Positions 44,170-56,281 of a stretch of DNA of 64,000 nt are shown piece after piece; positions within the stretch are counted from its first letter, which is position 1, and each line of letters begins with the position of its first letter. Under the pieces are notes generated by a model. It was given only the letters and a program-made list of their open reading frames with translations. It did not search any database and was not told the DNA's origin. A program made the translations under genes and the position numbers. The stretch is from the NCBI GenBank assembly GCA_963575745.1, contig CAUYUJ010009768.1, positions 270,914 to 334,913 of the forward strand, read 5' to 3'. The DNA comes from Prorocentrum cordatum. Lineage: Eukaryota > Sar > Dinophyceae > Prorocentrales > Prorocentraceae.

Positions 44170-44410
44170 AGGCTATGTGGGGTAAGCTGTGTGGGGTGAG
44201 CTATGTGATGCAAGCTGTGTGGTGAAAGCTACGTGGTGAGGCGGCGACGCGGCGGACACTGGCGGCAACGTGGCGAAACCTCGGCGGGCCCGCTGAGAGG
44301 ACGGGCGGGAGCGAGGCGGCAACAGGCGGCAGCTTGGCAAATCTCGGCAGACCCCCCAAACGCAGTGGGCGGCACGAGGCGGCAACGGGCGAAACTTCGG
44401 CGTGCCTACC
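44170..44410 (+). repeat. Two short tandem arrays (17 bp and about 56 bp)
   Basis: AGCT(G/A)TGTGGGGT(A/G) units run from 44,171 to 44,240. Then GAGGCGGCAAC(A/G)GGCG units with a CTCGGC(G/A) element recur near 44,263, 44,316 and 44,377. Confidence 0.6.
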
Positions 44411-44504
44411 ACATGTCTTAGCAGCACAAGTAGGAACCCTCAAGTGCAAGCACTACCCTAGCAGCGACAACCAGAGGCTGGTCAAGACTGTTCTCTCTCG
44501 GTTG

Positions 44505-44890
44505 CTCGCGTGGCACTAAACACGTATACCCCGAACCCTCGATAGCCGCTCTCTTCGTCTTCGATCGTGCCCCATTTGCGGTATATCAGGGAAAAGGGAA
44601 AGGTAGAGAGCTAGGAACGGAGGAGGAAACGGGAAAGGAGGGGGGCAAGAGGGAGGGAGGATGGAGGGCAGGAGGCAGAGGAGAGAGGAGGAGGAGCAGT
44701 AATGTTGGCAAGGGGGCCCTGACTGGCGGGTCGGGCGGGTCGGCCCTAAGTGGCGGGTCGGGCAGGCAGACCCCACCGAGCGGGTCGGGCGGGCGAGACA
44801 TGTAAGCGGGCGGGAGCGCTTCCAAGCACGCGGACGGGCGAGCCTTAACGGGCAGATTGGGTGGGCGGCCCCTAACGGGCGGACAATCTC
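44505..44890 (+). repeat. Dispersed repeat, copy B (partner at 1,690-1,970)
   Basis: CCCGAACCCTCGATAGCCGC and CGTCTTCGATCGTGCCCC, then a GGAGGAAACGGG purine block, then repeated GCGGGTCGGGCGGGC units (44,725-44,885). Same order as copy A, with an expanded final array. Confidence 0.6.
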
Positions 44891-44894
44891 GCAA

Positions 44895-45500
44895 TGTACA
44901 GCTGGGTTAACAGCCTCTTGCGGGTGCGTAACGACCGTCTGCGCCACAAGGGCGATGCCACACCTACACTAGCTGGCCCTTCCGGCAGAACTTGGAGAGG
45001 ATATCGCACGCTGTGCTCACCAGGAACACAACGCCAGAGCAGACGAACTGGCGTCCTCGGCGATAGCGACGCGGACGAACCATCGTCATTTTGCGCACGA
45101 GCTGCTGCTCTCACAGGCCCGTCCCTGGCGCCTGTCGTGCGCTCGATCGACCGCTGGAAAAGGGATGCCCACGCGGCAGCCGCCCCTTTCATCACTACAC
45201 ATAGTGCCCATGATCATACATCTGTCACAGCTCAAGACAGATCGTCTTATATCCCGGGCTCACCGAGAAACACTGCGACAGCGACTGCAATAATCACCCT
45301 GGTCGAGGTCATGTCAAGCAGCATCAACACCATGTGCACTCTGAGGAGACCGTGGCACCAAATGAAAACCGCGTGGCAAAAACAACTCCAATTGTGATAG
45401 CACCGCAACCAAGCCGGAGAAGCGTGCACACATAGATCGGAAGCTTGCAATTGCGAACGTTGACGTTCGGGCCACGATGGTGCCATAAACAGTCTTATTA
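44895..45500. other. Unassigned sequence
   Basis: A 167-residue plus-strand frame (44,894-45,397) is open but only its first two dozen codons look coding-like; I do not call it a gene. Confidence 0.35.
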
Positions 45501-45504
45501 TTGT

Positions 45505-46195
45505 CATGATTCATCATCGTCATCAGCAGCAGCAGCCGCATCATCCTCAGCATTTTCACATCCTCATCCTCATCCTCATCATCGTCATCAGCATCATCAT
45601 CAGCATCATCATCCGCATCATCATCATGATCAGCACCATCATCACCACCATGAGCAACAGCAGCATCATCAACATCAGCATCATCAACAGTACCATCAGC
45701 ATCGTCCTCGCTATCATCAGCATCATAAGCATCATCACAACAAGCACAATCGTCATCGACATCATCAGCATGATCAGCATCATCGCCAGCGTCAGCATCA
45801 TCAATGACATCATCAGATTCACCATCAGTGCCATCAAAAAACAGCAACATCATCGTCATCCTCATCATCATCATCCTCAGCATCATCATCGTCATCATCA
45901 TCAGCAGCATCGTCACCCTGATCGTCATGAACATCATCATCATCATAACTGGCATCCGCATTGTGATCCTTAGCATCCTTCCAATGATCAGCATCATCTG
46001 CATCGTGATCTGGATTATATCAGACTCGGCATCAGCATATCATAACCACCATCCCCATAATACCATCACACCACCGCCAACATCTGCATCAGCAGCAACA
46101 TCAGCAGCATCATCACTAGCACCAGCCAACTCACCATCATCCTCATCATGAGCAGCAGCAGCAGCATCAGCAACAGCAGCATCAGCATAATTATC
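45505..46195. repeat. Imperfect (CAT)n microsatellite
   Basis: CAT, CAG and CGT triplets with CTC-type triplets at 45,560-45,585. Confidence 0.95.
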
Positions 46196-46334
46196 CGCCG
46201 ACACCAGGGAGAGTGAGAAGCGTGCCCTCGAAGCCCACCCTACGAGAACGAAGTCCTTCGAACCCCCGCACACGATAAATCCGCCGACCCCCAGAGGCGT
46301 GCGCGGACGACCTTGACAACAAACGTGCATCCGC

Positions 46335-48965
46335 CCAAGCCACCACTATTTCGAGTTATGTTCGCTCCCCCCCATTCCGGAACCCACCGACGCCCCCCTC
46401 CTGGCTTCGGCATCCCCACCCGACGGAACCTCTGTTTCGCCGCCCCCCTCCTGGCCTCGGCATCCCCACCCCACGGAACCTCTGTTCTTGGGGCCCCCCA
46501 CCCCGCAATTTTTCGCCCGGAACCCACCGACGACCCCCTCTTGGCCTCGGCATCCTCACCCCGAACCTCTGTTCTTGGAACCCCCCACCCCACAATCTAA
46601 CCCACCGACGCCCCCCTCCTGGCCTCGGCATCCCACACCACGGAACCCCTGTTCTTGGGACCCCCACCCCACAATTTTTCGCCCGAGAAACCAGAGACGC
46701 CCCCATCCCGTCCCGGCCTCGGCATCCCCACCCCGTAGAAACTCTGTTCTAGGGACCCCCCATAAATTCTCGCCGCCCTCCTCTTGGGCTCGGCACACCC
46801 ACCCCGCAGAACCTCTGTTCCTGGGGCCCCCCAACCAACAATTTCTCGCCCGGAACTAGCCGACGCCCCCCTCCTGGCCTCGGCACTTCCGCTTCACAGA
46901 ACCACTGGGGCCCCCCACCCGACAATTTCGCTCCCGGAACCTACCGACGCCCCCCTCCTGGCCTCGGCATCCCCACCCCACGAACGCTTGTTCTTGGGAC
47001 CCCCCACCCCACAATTTCTCGCCCAGAACCCACCGACGCCCCCTCCTGGTCTCGGCATCCCCACCCCGTAGAACCTCTGTTCTTGGGACCCCCCACCCCA
47101 CAATTGCACACCTGGAACCCACCGACGCCCCCCTCCTGGCCTCAGCACCCCCACCCCACGGAACCTCCTTGTTCTTGGGATCCCCCACACCACAATTTCT
47201 CGCCCGGAACCCAGAGACGCCCCCCTCACGGCCTCGGCATCCCCGCCCCACGGAACCTCTGTTCTTGGGACCCCCCAACCCACAATTTGTCGCCCGGAAC
47301 CCACCGACGCCCCTCCTGGCCTCGGCACCCCTACCCCACGGAACCTTTGTTCTTGCATGGGACCCTCCACCCCGCAATTTCTCGCCTGGAACCCACCGAC
47401 GATCCCCTCCGGGCCTCGGCACCCCCACTCCACGGAACTTGTGTTCCTGGGACCCCCACCCCACAATTTCTCGCCCGCGACCCACCGACGGCCCCCTGCA
47501 CCCCAAGCCCACGGAACCTTTGTTCTGGGGACCCCCCACCCCGCAAATTCTCGCCCGGAACCCACCGACGCCCCCGTCCTGGCCTCGGCATCCCCGCCCC
47601 ACGGAACCTTGGGGCCCCCCGCTCCAAAATTTCTCGCCCAGAACTCACAAACGCCCCCCTCCTGGCCTCGGCATCCCCACCCCACGGAACCTGTTCTCGG
47701 GACCCCCACCCCGCAATTTCTCGCCCGGAACCCACCGACGCCCCCCTCCTTGCCTTGGCGATCAACCCCACGGAACCTTTGTTCTTGGGACCCCCCACCT
47801 TACAATTTCTCACCCGGAACCCACCGACGCCCCCCTCCTGGCCTCGGCATCACCACCCACAGAACCTCTGTTCTTGGGACTCCCCACCCCACAATTTCTC
47901 ACCCGGAACCCACCGACGGCCCCCTCCGGCCTCGGCATCCCACCCCGCGGAACCCCTGTTCTTGGGACCCCCCCACCCCACACTTCTCGCCCGGATCCCG
48001 CCGACGCCCCCCTCCTGGCCTCGGCATCACCACCCACAGAACCTCTGTTCTTGGGACTCCCCACCCCACAACTTCTCACCCGGAATCCACCGACGGCCCC
48101 CTCCTGGCCTCGGCATCTCCACCCCACAGAACCTCTGTTCCTCGGGCCCCCCCACCCGACAATTTCTCGCCTGGAACCCGCCGACACCGCCCTCTTGGCC
48201 TCGGCACCCCCACACCACGAGTGCTCTGTTCTTGGGACCCCCCGCCCGTGCACAGCTTCCCGCCCCGAACCCACCGACGCCCCCCTCCTGGCCTCAGCAC
48301 CCCCACCCCACGGAACCTCCTTGTTCTTGGGATCCCCCACACCACAATTTCTCGCCCGGAACCCAGAGACGCCCCCCTCACGGCCTCGGCATCCCCGCCC
48401 CCCATGGAACCTCTATTCTTGGGACCCCCCACCCCACATTTTCTCACCCAGAACCCACCGACGGCCCTCTCCTGGCCTCGGCATCCCCACCCCACGGAAC
48501 CTCTGTTCCTGGGACCCCCCCCCTAATTTCTCGCCCAGAGCCCGCCGACGCCCCGCACCTGGTCTCGGCATCGCCACCCCATGGAACCTCTGTTCTGGGG
48601 GCCCCCCACCCCGCAAATTCTCGCCCGGAACCCACCGACGCCCCCCTCCTGACCTCGGCACCCCCACCCCACAGAACCTCTGTTCTCGGGACCCCCCCCC
48701 ATAATTTCTCGCCCAGAACCCACCGACGCCCCCCTCCTGGCTTCGGCATTCCCACCCCGCGGAACCTCTGTTCTCGGGACCCCCCACCCACAACTTCTCA
48801 CCTGGAGCGCACCGACGCCTTCCTCCTGGCCTCGGCATCCCCACCCCACGGAACCTTTGTTCTTGGGACCCCCACCCCACAATTTCTCGCCCGGGACCAA
48901 CCGACGCCCCCCTCCTGGCCTCGGCACCCCCACCCCACGGAACCTCTGTTCTTGGGACCCCACAG
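46335..48965 (+). repeat. 88-bp minisatellite, about 30 degenerate copies
   Basis: The unit comprises CACGGAACCTCTGTTCTTGG, GACCCCCCACCCCACAATTT, CTCGCCCGGAACCCACCGAC and GCCCCCCTCCTGGCCTCGGC. Measured spacings run from 79 to 94 bp, most often 88. A plus-strand frame stays open from 47,083 to 49,299 (738 residues), made of 29-30-residue units such as LFLGPPTPQFLARNPPTPPS, and minus frames give GWGCRGQEGGVGGF-type units. I regard these as products of low stop-codon density, but length variants that are multiples of three would allow a repeat protein. Confidence 0.9.
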
Positions 48966-48974
48966 ACCACAGCC

Positions 48975-49255
48975 CCCAGACAGCCATGAGAGTTCTCAGA
49001 CGGCACAAGAAAGCCCCAAAAACTATCAAGAAACACGCGACACGGCCCAAGAAAGGCCCCAGACGACCCGGAGAAGGCCCCGAAGGAGAGACGCGACCCG
49101 ACAATTCGATCCTTCCGCCCGAAGAAACCTCCTGGAGGCTCCAAGGGGCCTCCGAGAACCTCGAAGAACACCCCACGAGGCACCCAAAAGGCGCCCGAAC
49201 AGGCCCCCCAAAGGGAATCGGAGGTGCCTCAAAAAAAGCCCTCGACCGGCTTCTC
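48975..49255 (+). repeat. 'CCAAGA'-like repeat block
   Basis: CAAGAAAGCCCCAAAAAC, CGGCCCAAGAAAGGCCCC and GGCACCCAAAAGGCGCC-type units directly following the 88-bp minisatellite. Confidence 0.6.
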
Positions 49256-49259
49256 GTCG

Positions 49260-49845
49260 ATGTCCCGACGAAGATCCAACGGCCTCCCGGCGAATGTAAG
49301 ACAGTCGCCACCGAGCACGCTGGACTGACGCGGTGGCGGGACTTGCCACAAGCCACTGAATACCCAACGTACTGCGAACCACTGAAGTAATCGTTCTGAG
49401 ACACTTGCATTGCTGATCAGTATGTCAAACTTCCAAGCGCACGAGTGCGTATTATAGCGAAGCAAAATCACCAGGCTCTGCCAGCTGAAAATTCGATCCC
49501 GTACATCTCGCATTTGCATTGAAACCAGCCCACGCGTGGAGATTCGCATGCGATCGATACACTGCACGAAAAACCAGCGGAGTTACACTGGGAGCTCTTG
49601 CAGCAGAAGCTTCCATGACCTGGGCGCAGGATCGAGCGCGCATCGTCGGATTTGGAAAACGACACCCTTCCCAGGATGGCCGGGCCGCAAGACCACGCGC
49701 GGGACAATAGAAGAACTGGCCCGGAGGCTTGCTGGCCCAGACCCCAAAACGTTACCAAAACCGAGAACAGACGCCCCCTGGCCGACCCCCCATCCAGCCT
49801 CTGCGTCTCAGAAGGTGGAGGAAGAAGAGGAGGGGGCACTCCAGG
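49260..49845. other. Unassigned sequence
   Basis: Frames up to about 220 residues on minus with no recognised motif. Confidence 0.35.
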
Positions 49846-50290
49846 TAAGACCGCGTCTGCGAACGGCCCAAAGATGAGCGCGCGTCGCGATGTCTGCACA
49901 TTGTCGGTTGATCTACACATGCACCTATGTCTGGGCAGACTGGGCACCGCCGCGCCTGCAAACGCAACGCGCCCGGGCGCGCGTCGCGGCGGCTGCAATG
50001 TCCACGCCCATCTACGCATACATGAGCCACGACTAAATAAAGAAAGCCGCGTCTGCACACGACGCACTGCTGATTTCCCGCTGCGATGTCTGCACAATGT
50101 TAGCTGACGACACGCGCACCGGCGCGCGCGGGCAAACACGGCAAAGCTGCGTCTCCGACGAGACCTGCCTCGTCGCCGCGAAGCCCCAAGGCCTCAATAA
50201 GTAAAAGACCTCGGCGGAATCACGGAACGATGGGAAAGTTTGGCCCCCCCCCCCCGACCGCGACTATATCCAAACGGCGAAAGCACGGCC
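49846..50290 (+). repeat. Array 1 of the 'GATGTCTGCACA' repeat family
   Basis: Units of about 90-105 bp contain CGCGATGTCTGCACA, TTG(A/G)(C/T)TGATCTACACATGCA, GGGCAGAC(T/A)(G/A)GGCA(A/C)(A/C)GCCGCG and CTGCAAACG. The array closes with a distinct terminal unit (50,085-50,215) also seen at 52,550-52,690, then GACCGCGACTATATCCAAAC at 50,256-50,275, which recurs at 51,167-51,186. Confidence 0.7.
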
Positions 50291-50499
50291 CGAGCGCGGG
50301 CGGGGGCGCAGACCAAGCGGGAACCAGACAGGCACTGGGCCCGGAGACCCACTGGTCGAAGACCCCAGAAACCTCTCCTGCACCACGAAGAGGCGCCTGC
50401 TTCCGCACGCGCCCCCCGCCCCTTGCCTTGCCACAGGGTTGACAGGTTCGACGGGCCACAATGTCGAAAGACGGCGGGGGGAGACGGGATATGGGGGAG

Positions 50500-51190
50500 A
50501 AACCACGTGGAGCCGCGACTGCGAACGGCCCGCGTACGAGCTTGCATCGCGACGCATGCGCGCCGTCTGATTTTCCGCAGACGCACGTATGCATTGGCCG
50601 ACTAGACCAAGCCGCAACCGCAAACGGCACACTTCTGGGATGACGCCGCGCTGGCTGCGAAGGCCACGCTCACCTACACATGCAGATGCCACGACAGCGC
50701 AGACGAAGCCGCTTCTGCAAACGATACACTTTTAGACCATGTCGCGGCGCACGCACAGAGTGGGCTGGTCTACGTCTGCAAATGACGCACTTGCGGCCCA
50801 CGTCGCGATGTCCACAGGGCGCGGGCGAACCTCGCGCACACATGCGACAGCACACATTGGATACAACCACGCGTGTAATTGTGCACTGGTAGGCTTACAC
50901 CGCGATGTTTATACAGAGCACACTGCTCACGCATGTACACGCGTCTCAGAAGACAACCCGAAGCCGCGTATACAGACGATACACTGCCACGCGCCTGCTC
51001 GCGCGCATACACACCTTGGCTGACTGCTCATGCATATGTATCTGGGCAAGCCAGGCAAAGCCGCGCCTGCCGGAAGGACTTACGTCGCCGTAAAACCTGC
51101 ACGTCTCGGCCCCTGGAGGCACCTCGGCGGAGCCCCGAAGCGATTCGAATGTTTGAGCCCTTTCCCGACCGCGACTACATCCAAACAGGG
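50500..51190 (+). repeat. Array 2 of the same family
   Basis: Units recur at about 50,535, 50,625, 50,690, 50,790, 50,890, 50,965 and 51,030. It closes with CACCTCGGCGGAGCCCCGAA and GACCGCGACTACATCCAAAC. Confidence 0.65.
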
Positions 51191-51194
51191 CGCG

Positions 51195-51980
51195 CGTGGC
51201 CCAGGCGGAAGCTCCAGATCCCAATCGCCAGCGTTCCGCTGCCGCAGATCAGATGGAAGAAACCCGCTCTGCATCCTCTCCGCGACGTCCTCAATCGCAA
51301 AAAACGGAATCTCTCTCATCACGACCGCGCAAATCATTTGCCGTTCGGCCCCATGCCCTATCAGGATTTCGAAAAGCACCTGGGCTCGCTCGCTGCACGG
51401 CGAATCCTTGCCCTGCAAACTCTCGCGCGCTCTCGCGCCCCCAAGCCGCCCATTCTTCGTCTATGCATCAATGGAAAACAAGCAAGGGGGCGTCGTCACT
51501 GCAACGGGGGCCAGACGCCACGACAACGCCCGCGTTCCCAATGGTTTTGTGGACGCGCTACTTGAGCCACAGTGGCCACGGTGCAATCACAAATTCCAGC
51601 ATCCACATCGACGCGAGACTTTCTTGCACATCACATTGCGCTATTGGGACATACTGCGGTGGCCCCCTTTATCCTGCAACGAGGAACTTCTGACCCATTT
51701 CTCGCCACTCCGCATAAGCGCCCCTCTTCCTGACCCCGCCCTCCGGCGCACACGCACGCGCGTCGAACAAAGAAAAAACGCCGTTCGCGCCCGGCGTGCG
51801 GAGACGTCTCAGGTGGTCAACGCGCTCGGTTGCTTCGAGCATCTCGCTTTCGGGACCCGCGAGCAGGAAATGGGCGAGGAGAACGAGGAGCAAGAGGAGG
51901 ACGCCGGGGGGGGCGGAGGACGCGAGCGAGACTGGGGAGGAGGAGGAAGACGAGGAGCACAAGCTGGAAAACAAGGAAAG
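51195..51980. other. Unassigned sequence
   Basis: Open frames up to 395 residues on plus cross this stretch and the repeats on either side; no motif recognised. A GAGGA-rich patch lies at 51,870-51,960. Confidence 0.35.
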
Positions 51981-51984
51981 CAGA

Positions 51985-52205
51985 CGCGATCATACTCATA
52001 CTCAAAATCACTCACGCACTCCGACTCACACCCAGAATCACTCTTACTCAGGCTCGCCCATGCTCTGAATCGTTCTCCCCCAGGCCCTGTCAGACGCACG
52101 CCGACCCACACTCAGACTGCTTCGCGCCCATGCCCGCTCGCACTCGACTCACGCGCACTCGACTCACGCGCACGCCCATGCCCACTCGCACTCGACCCAC
52201 GCGCA
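51985..52205 (+). repeat. ACTC-type minisatellite
   Basis: Degenerate CTCATACTC/ACTCACGCACTC units, tight at 52,138-52,200 where CTCGCACTCGACTCACGCGC recurs. Confidence 0.65.
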
Positions 52206-52690
52206 TGTCCACGCTGATCTACACATACATGTGTCACGCCAAAATAAGGAAAGCCGCGTCTGCAAAACGATTCGTTCCTAACCTCATTCCGTGATGTCTA
52301 CACGCGGTGGGCTGATCGACGTCTGCACAAAATACATTTAAAGTTTCATGCCGCGATGTCTACACGGTATTGGCTGACCTGCACATGATCCTCTATTAGG
52401 ACACGCTGAGTAAAACCACGCCTGCAGACGGTGCGTGTGTAGGCTTACGTCACGATGCGCCCCCAGAAATAGCGCATCTACTCGTATAGGTGTGTCTCAG
52501 CAGACAAGGCAAAGCCGCGTCTGCAAAAAAACACTCCTGAACTCGTTTTACGATGTCTGCACAACGCTGACTGACGACACGTGTACAGGCGCGCGTGGGC
52601 AAACTAGGCAAAGCCGCGTCTCCCGATAAGACCTGCAACGTCGCAGCGATCCCGCAACGCCTCAAGAACTAAAGGCCCACGCAGAAGACC
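52195..52690 (+). repeat. Array 3 of the 'GATGTCTGCACA' family
   Basis: GATGTCTACAC(G/A) units at about 52,293, 52,354 and 52,552 with AGGCAAAGCCGCGTCTGCAAA between. The terminal unit (GACGACACG...GGCAAA...GCAAAGC(C/T)GCGTCTCC...GCCTCAA(G/T)AA) matches that of array 1. Confidence 0.7.
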
Positions 52691-53020
52691 CACGAACACC
52701 AAAAAAACCTTCGAAAACCTTTTAGGGAAAAGTCGGCAGTAAGTCTGCGTTTGTCTCAAAGCAAGGTTTTCTTTAGGCTCTGGCAATATCAATTGCATGG
52801 AGAAGCAAAGGATGTCCCCGGCGGAAGACGCCCCAAAGACGTGAAACACATTGGTCTGCGTGGTTTTTGATATTCTGCTGTTTCGCCTTCCCGACGCTCC
52901 AAGACTGCCCACGAGGCCTCCAAGGCCGCCCGAAAAAGACCGTCCGAGGACAATGCAAACAAATCCCCAAGGCCATCTTTGGGGTCGGCGGCAGCGACGG
53001 GAGCCTTTAGATTACCCAGA
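52690..53020 (+). repeat. 'CCAAGA'-type unit with a long AT-richer core
   Basis: The core at 52,700-52,895 ends TTTCGCCTTCCCGACGCTCC and leads into CAAGACTGCCCACGAGGCCTCCAAGGCC, the same arrangement as at 4.9 and 23.15 kb. Confidence 0.5.
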
Positions 53021-53024
53021 TCAT

Positions 53025-53169
53025 CATCACGACCAGGACGACGACAAAAAGCAACGAGAAGAACAACGACGAAGATGGTGACGACGACGCCACCTATGTC
53101 ACCGCCGCCGCCGACGACGACAACAACAACGCCAACGACGATGACAGAACCAGCGACGACGACGACGAC

Positions 53170-53213
<44 letters not shown>

Positions 53214-53242
53214 CGACCGACGACGACGACGACGACGCCGAC

Positions 53243-53275
<33 letters not shown>

Positions 53276-53300
53276 CCACGCAAACGCCAACGCCCACGCA

Positions 53301-53331
<31 letters not shown>

Positions 53332-53340
53332 CCGCCGACG
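53025..53340. repeat. (GAC)n microsatellite
   Basis: GAC triplets, pure at 53,155-53,215 and 53,222-53,275, grading into GCCGAC hexamers. Confidence 0.95.
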
Positions 53341-53515
53341 CCGCCGCCGCCGCCGCCGCCGACGCCGACGCCGCCGCTGCCGACGGCGGCGGAGGCCGCA
53401 GGGCTGGCGAGGGCCGCCGCCTGCGACGCCAGGGGCGCGGCGAGCGCCAGCAGCAGCGCGGCCGCCAGCGCGGCGAGCAGCGGCCGTCGCAGCGCCCCAG
53501 TGCGCAGGCGCCGGC
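53340..53515. repeat. (GCC)n-rich block
   Basis: GCC/GCG triplets continuing the GAC tract with increasing irregularity. Confidence 0.75.
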
Positions 53516-53579
53516 CGCGGCCGGCCACGCCGGGGGCCCGCGGCTGTTCCCGCGGGCGCGGCCTCGAGGTGGGGCGGGC

Positions 53580-53690
53580 CGCCGAGGGCCGCCAAGGAAC
53601 GCCGAGGGCCGCGGAGTGCCACCGAGGGCCGCGGAGTGCCACCGAGGACCGCCGAGGGCCGCCGAGGGCCGCGGAGGGCCCAGGTCTCCG
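53580..53690 (+). repeat. GAGGGCCGC minisatellite, block 1
   Basis: Units GCCGAGGGCC and GCGGAGTGCC repeat about every 9-18 bp. A second block lies at 53,950-54,012. Confidence 0.85.
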
Positions 53691-53949
53691 ACGGTGTGAC
53701 TTCTCGATGATTCGGATTTTCCTCGATGCCGGCGCCAGGTGCCCGCCAGGGTCGTCGAAACACATCCGGGACGAAAAACTGTTCCTGGGGAAGGGTCGCG
53801 TGCGGCCGACGGGCGCGAGTGGCCCGCATGGGGTTATTTGACATGGGTCGTCCCCCCCACACCCCCAGGCTGCGGATTGAACAAATCATCCCAATGAATG
53901 TCTGGGGAAGGAGGGGCCACCGTGGCCCGCGGCTGTGCCGGTGGCTGTG

Positions 53950-54012
53950 CCCGCGGGCGAGGGCCGCCGAGGGCCGACGAAGGCCTCCGAGGGCCGCGGA
54001 AGGCCGAGCGCG
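53950..54012 (+). repeat. GAGGGCCGC minisatellite, block 2
   Basis: GAGGGCCGCCGAGGGCCGAC and similar, 270 bp beyond block 1; flanking sequence is unrelated. Confidence 0.8.
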
Positions 54013-54014
54013 GG

Positions 54015-54380
54015 CGGTGCGCAATCTGCACATACGGCGAGTTCACGTCGCGATGACGTCAACATTGGTTTCTGTCACTGTCTGGCTCGCTCAACTTTGC
54101 ACGATCTTGGTTTTAAAATATCGCCGATGTGTCAATAGTGGTCGATTCCGAGCCACTAGAGGCGTTCAACATTCAACGCCCTAGCTGGCGTCGCCGCCGC
54201 GTCAACGCGGCGAGAACCTGCCGCACGGCCACGTCCAGCAATGGATGGATGGGTGGATGGGTAGATGGACGAACGAATGGATGGATGACGATGCGTAATT
54301 CGATGATTCATCATCAACGTTTCCAAACGAAAACGTGACTGGTCTAAACCCCTTGATCTAAACCTCCGCGGAGTTTTCAC
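54015..54380. other. Unassigned sequence with a short (ATGG)n run
   Basis: ATGGATGGATGGGTGG-type tetramers at about 54,240-54,288; otherwise nothing recognised. Confidence 0.5.
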
Positions 54381-55010
54381 GACTCCTCCTCCTCCTCCTC
54401 CTGCACATCCACCCCCTCCTCCTCCTCCTCCTCCTCCTCCTCCTCCTCCTACTCCTCCTCCTCCTCCCCCTCCTCCCCCTCCTCCTCCCTCCCCCAGTAT
54501 CCTCCCCTGCCCCCTCTCCCCCCCACCCCGGGCCAGCGCAACGCCGCGACCCCGCGCGGCCAGACGGCACCATACCGGCCGCCCGTCATCCCGCCGGGCG
54601 CCCGCGGGTGGCACCGCGCTTGCGCGCGTTTGCGCGCGCCGCCGGGCGGGCGACCGCGGCTGACAGAGCGGCAGAGGGACGCGGCGGGGCCCTTGTCCTC
54701 AGCGTCCTCCTCCCTCCTCCTCCTCCTCCTCCTCCTCCTCCTCCTCCTCCTCTCCTCCTCCTCCTCCTACACCTCCTCCTCCTCCTCCTCCTCCTCCTCC
54801 TCCTCCTCCTGCTTCGACTCGTCGTCCTCCTACTCCTCCTTCTACTCCTCCTGCACCCCGTCTCCGTCCTCGTCCACACCATCCTCCGCCTGCTGCCCCT
54901 CTTGCGATCCCCATCTTTTTCGCCATCAGCTGTTCTCATCATCCTTACAGTTCCTCCTCCTCCTCCTCCTCCTCCTCCGCCTCTTCCTCCTCCTCCTCAT
55001 CCTCCTCATC
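54380..55010 (+). repeat. (CTC)n tracts separated by a GC-rich spacer
   Basis: CTC at 54,384-54,495 and 54,705-55,010. The spacer (54,500-54,700) has no recognised gene. Confidence 0.9.
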
Positions 55011-55049
55011 CTCCTTATCATTCCCACGCCCACAACCACGGTCATCAAT

Positions 55050-55144
55050 CATCATCCGCGTAATCACCACCTAATCATCACCATCATCACCATCATCACC
55101 ATCATCATCATCATCACCACCACCACCACCTCCATCATTATCAT

Positions 55145-55175
<31 letters not shown>

Positions 55176-55294
55176 AGCATCATCATCATCAGCATCATCA
55201 TCATCCCCGTCGTCGTCTTCGTTGTCGTCGTCGTCGCCGTCGTCGTCGTCATGATCATCATCATCATCAGCAGCATCATTATCACAACTACCAC

Positions 55295-55329
<35 letters not shown>

Positions 55330-55537
55330 GCATCATCATCATAATCAGTATCATCAGCATCATCATCGTCATCAGCGTCACCATCAGCATCATCATCATA
55401 ATCATCAGCATCATCATTAGCATCATCATCAGCAGCATCAGCATCATCAGCAGCACCATCGTCATGGGCATCATCATCATTATCAGCATCATCTGCATAT
55501 GCATCATCATCATCATCATCATCATCATCATGAGCAG

Positions 55538-55578
<41 letters not shown>

Positions 55579-56250
55579 GCAACGTCAACATCATCACCAT
55601 CGTCATCATCATCACATTCGTCGCCGTCGCCGTCACCATTACCATACACATCACCATCACTATCAAAATCACAGCCGCAGCATCGTGAGCATCCCACGTA
55701 ACATAGTCGCCGCCATCAGACTCAGCATCATCATCAGCATCATCATTATCGTCATCGTCATAATAATCGTCGTTATCATCATCACCACCACCACCACCAC
55801 CATCCTCATCATAACAGTTGTAGTCATCATGCATATCAGCAGCAACATCGGCATCATCAGCATCATCAGCATCATCAGCATCATCATCATCATCATCATC
55901 ATCATAAGCATCGTCGTCGTCATCAGCATCAGCATCCTCAGCTTCCTCAGCATCATCCTCAACATCATCCTCAGCATCATCCTCATTATCATCCTCATCA
56001 TCGCCATCATCATCATAATTATCTTTACCATCATGACCACCATCCTCATCAAAATCACAATCGTCATCAAAAGCAATGTCATCATCATCATCACAGCACA
56101 GCTTCATCCGCACAATCGTCGACGTAATCGTCAACCTCCTCCTCATCACCACCACCACCACAATCGCCAACACCACAATCCTGAACGTAATCATCATCAC
56201 ATCATCGTCATCCTCGTCGTCACCACCAGCAGCATCGTCATCACCATCAC

Positions 56251-56281
<31 letters not shown>

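Noticed and set aside
44894-45397. 167-residue plus-strand frame starting MYSWVNSLL
   Set aside because: Only the first two dozen codons look coding-like. The opposite strand is also open and no family is recognised.
50430-50470. tRNA-like GGTTCGA box
   Set aside because: GGTTCGACGGGCC occurs, but no matching D-arm, anticodon arm or acceptor stem can be built around it.
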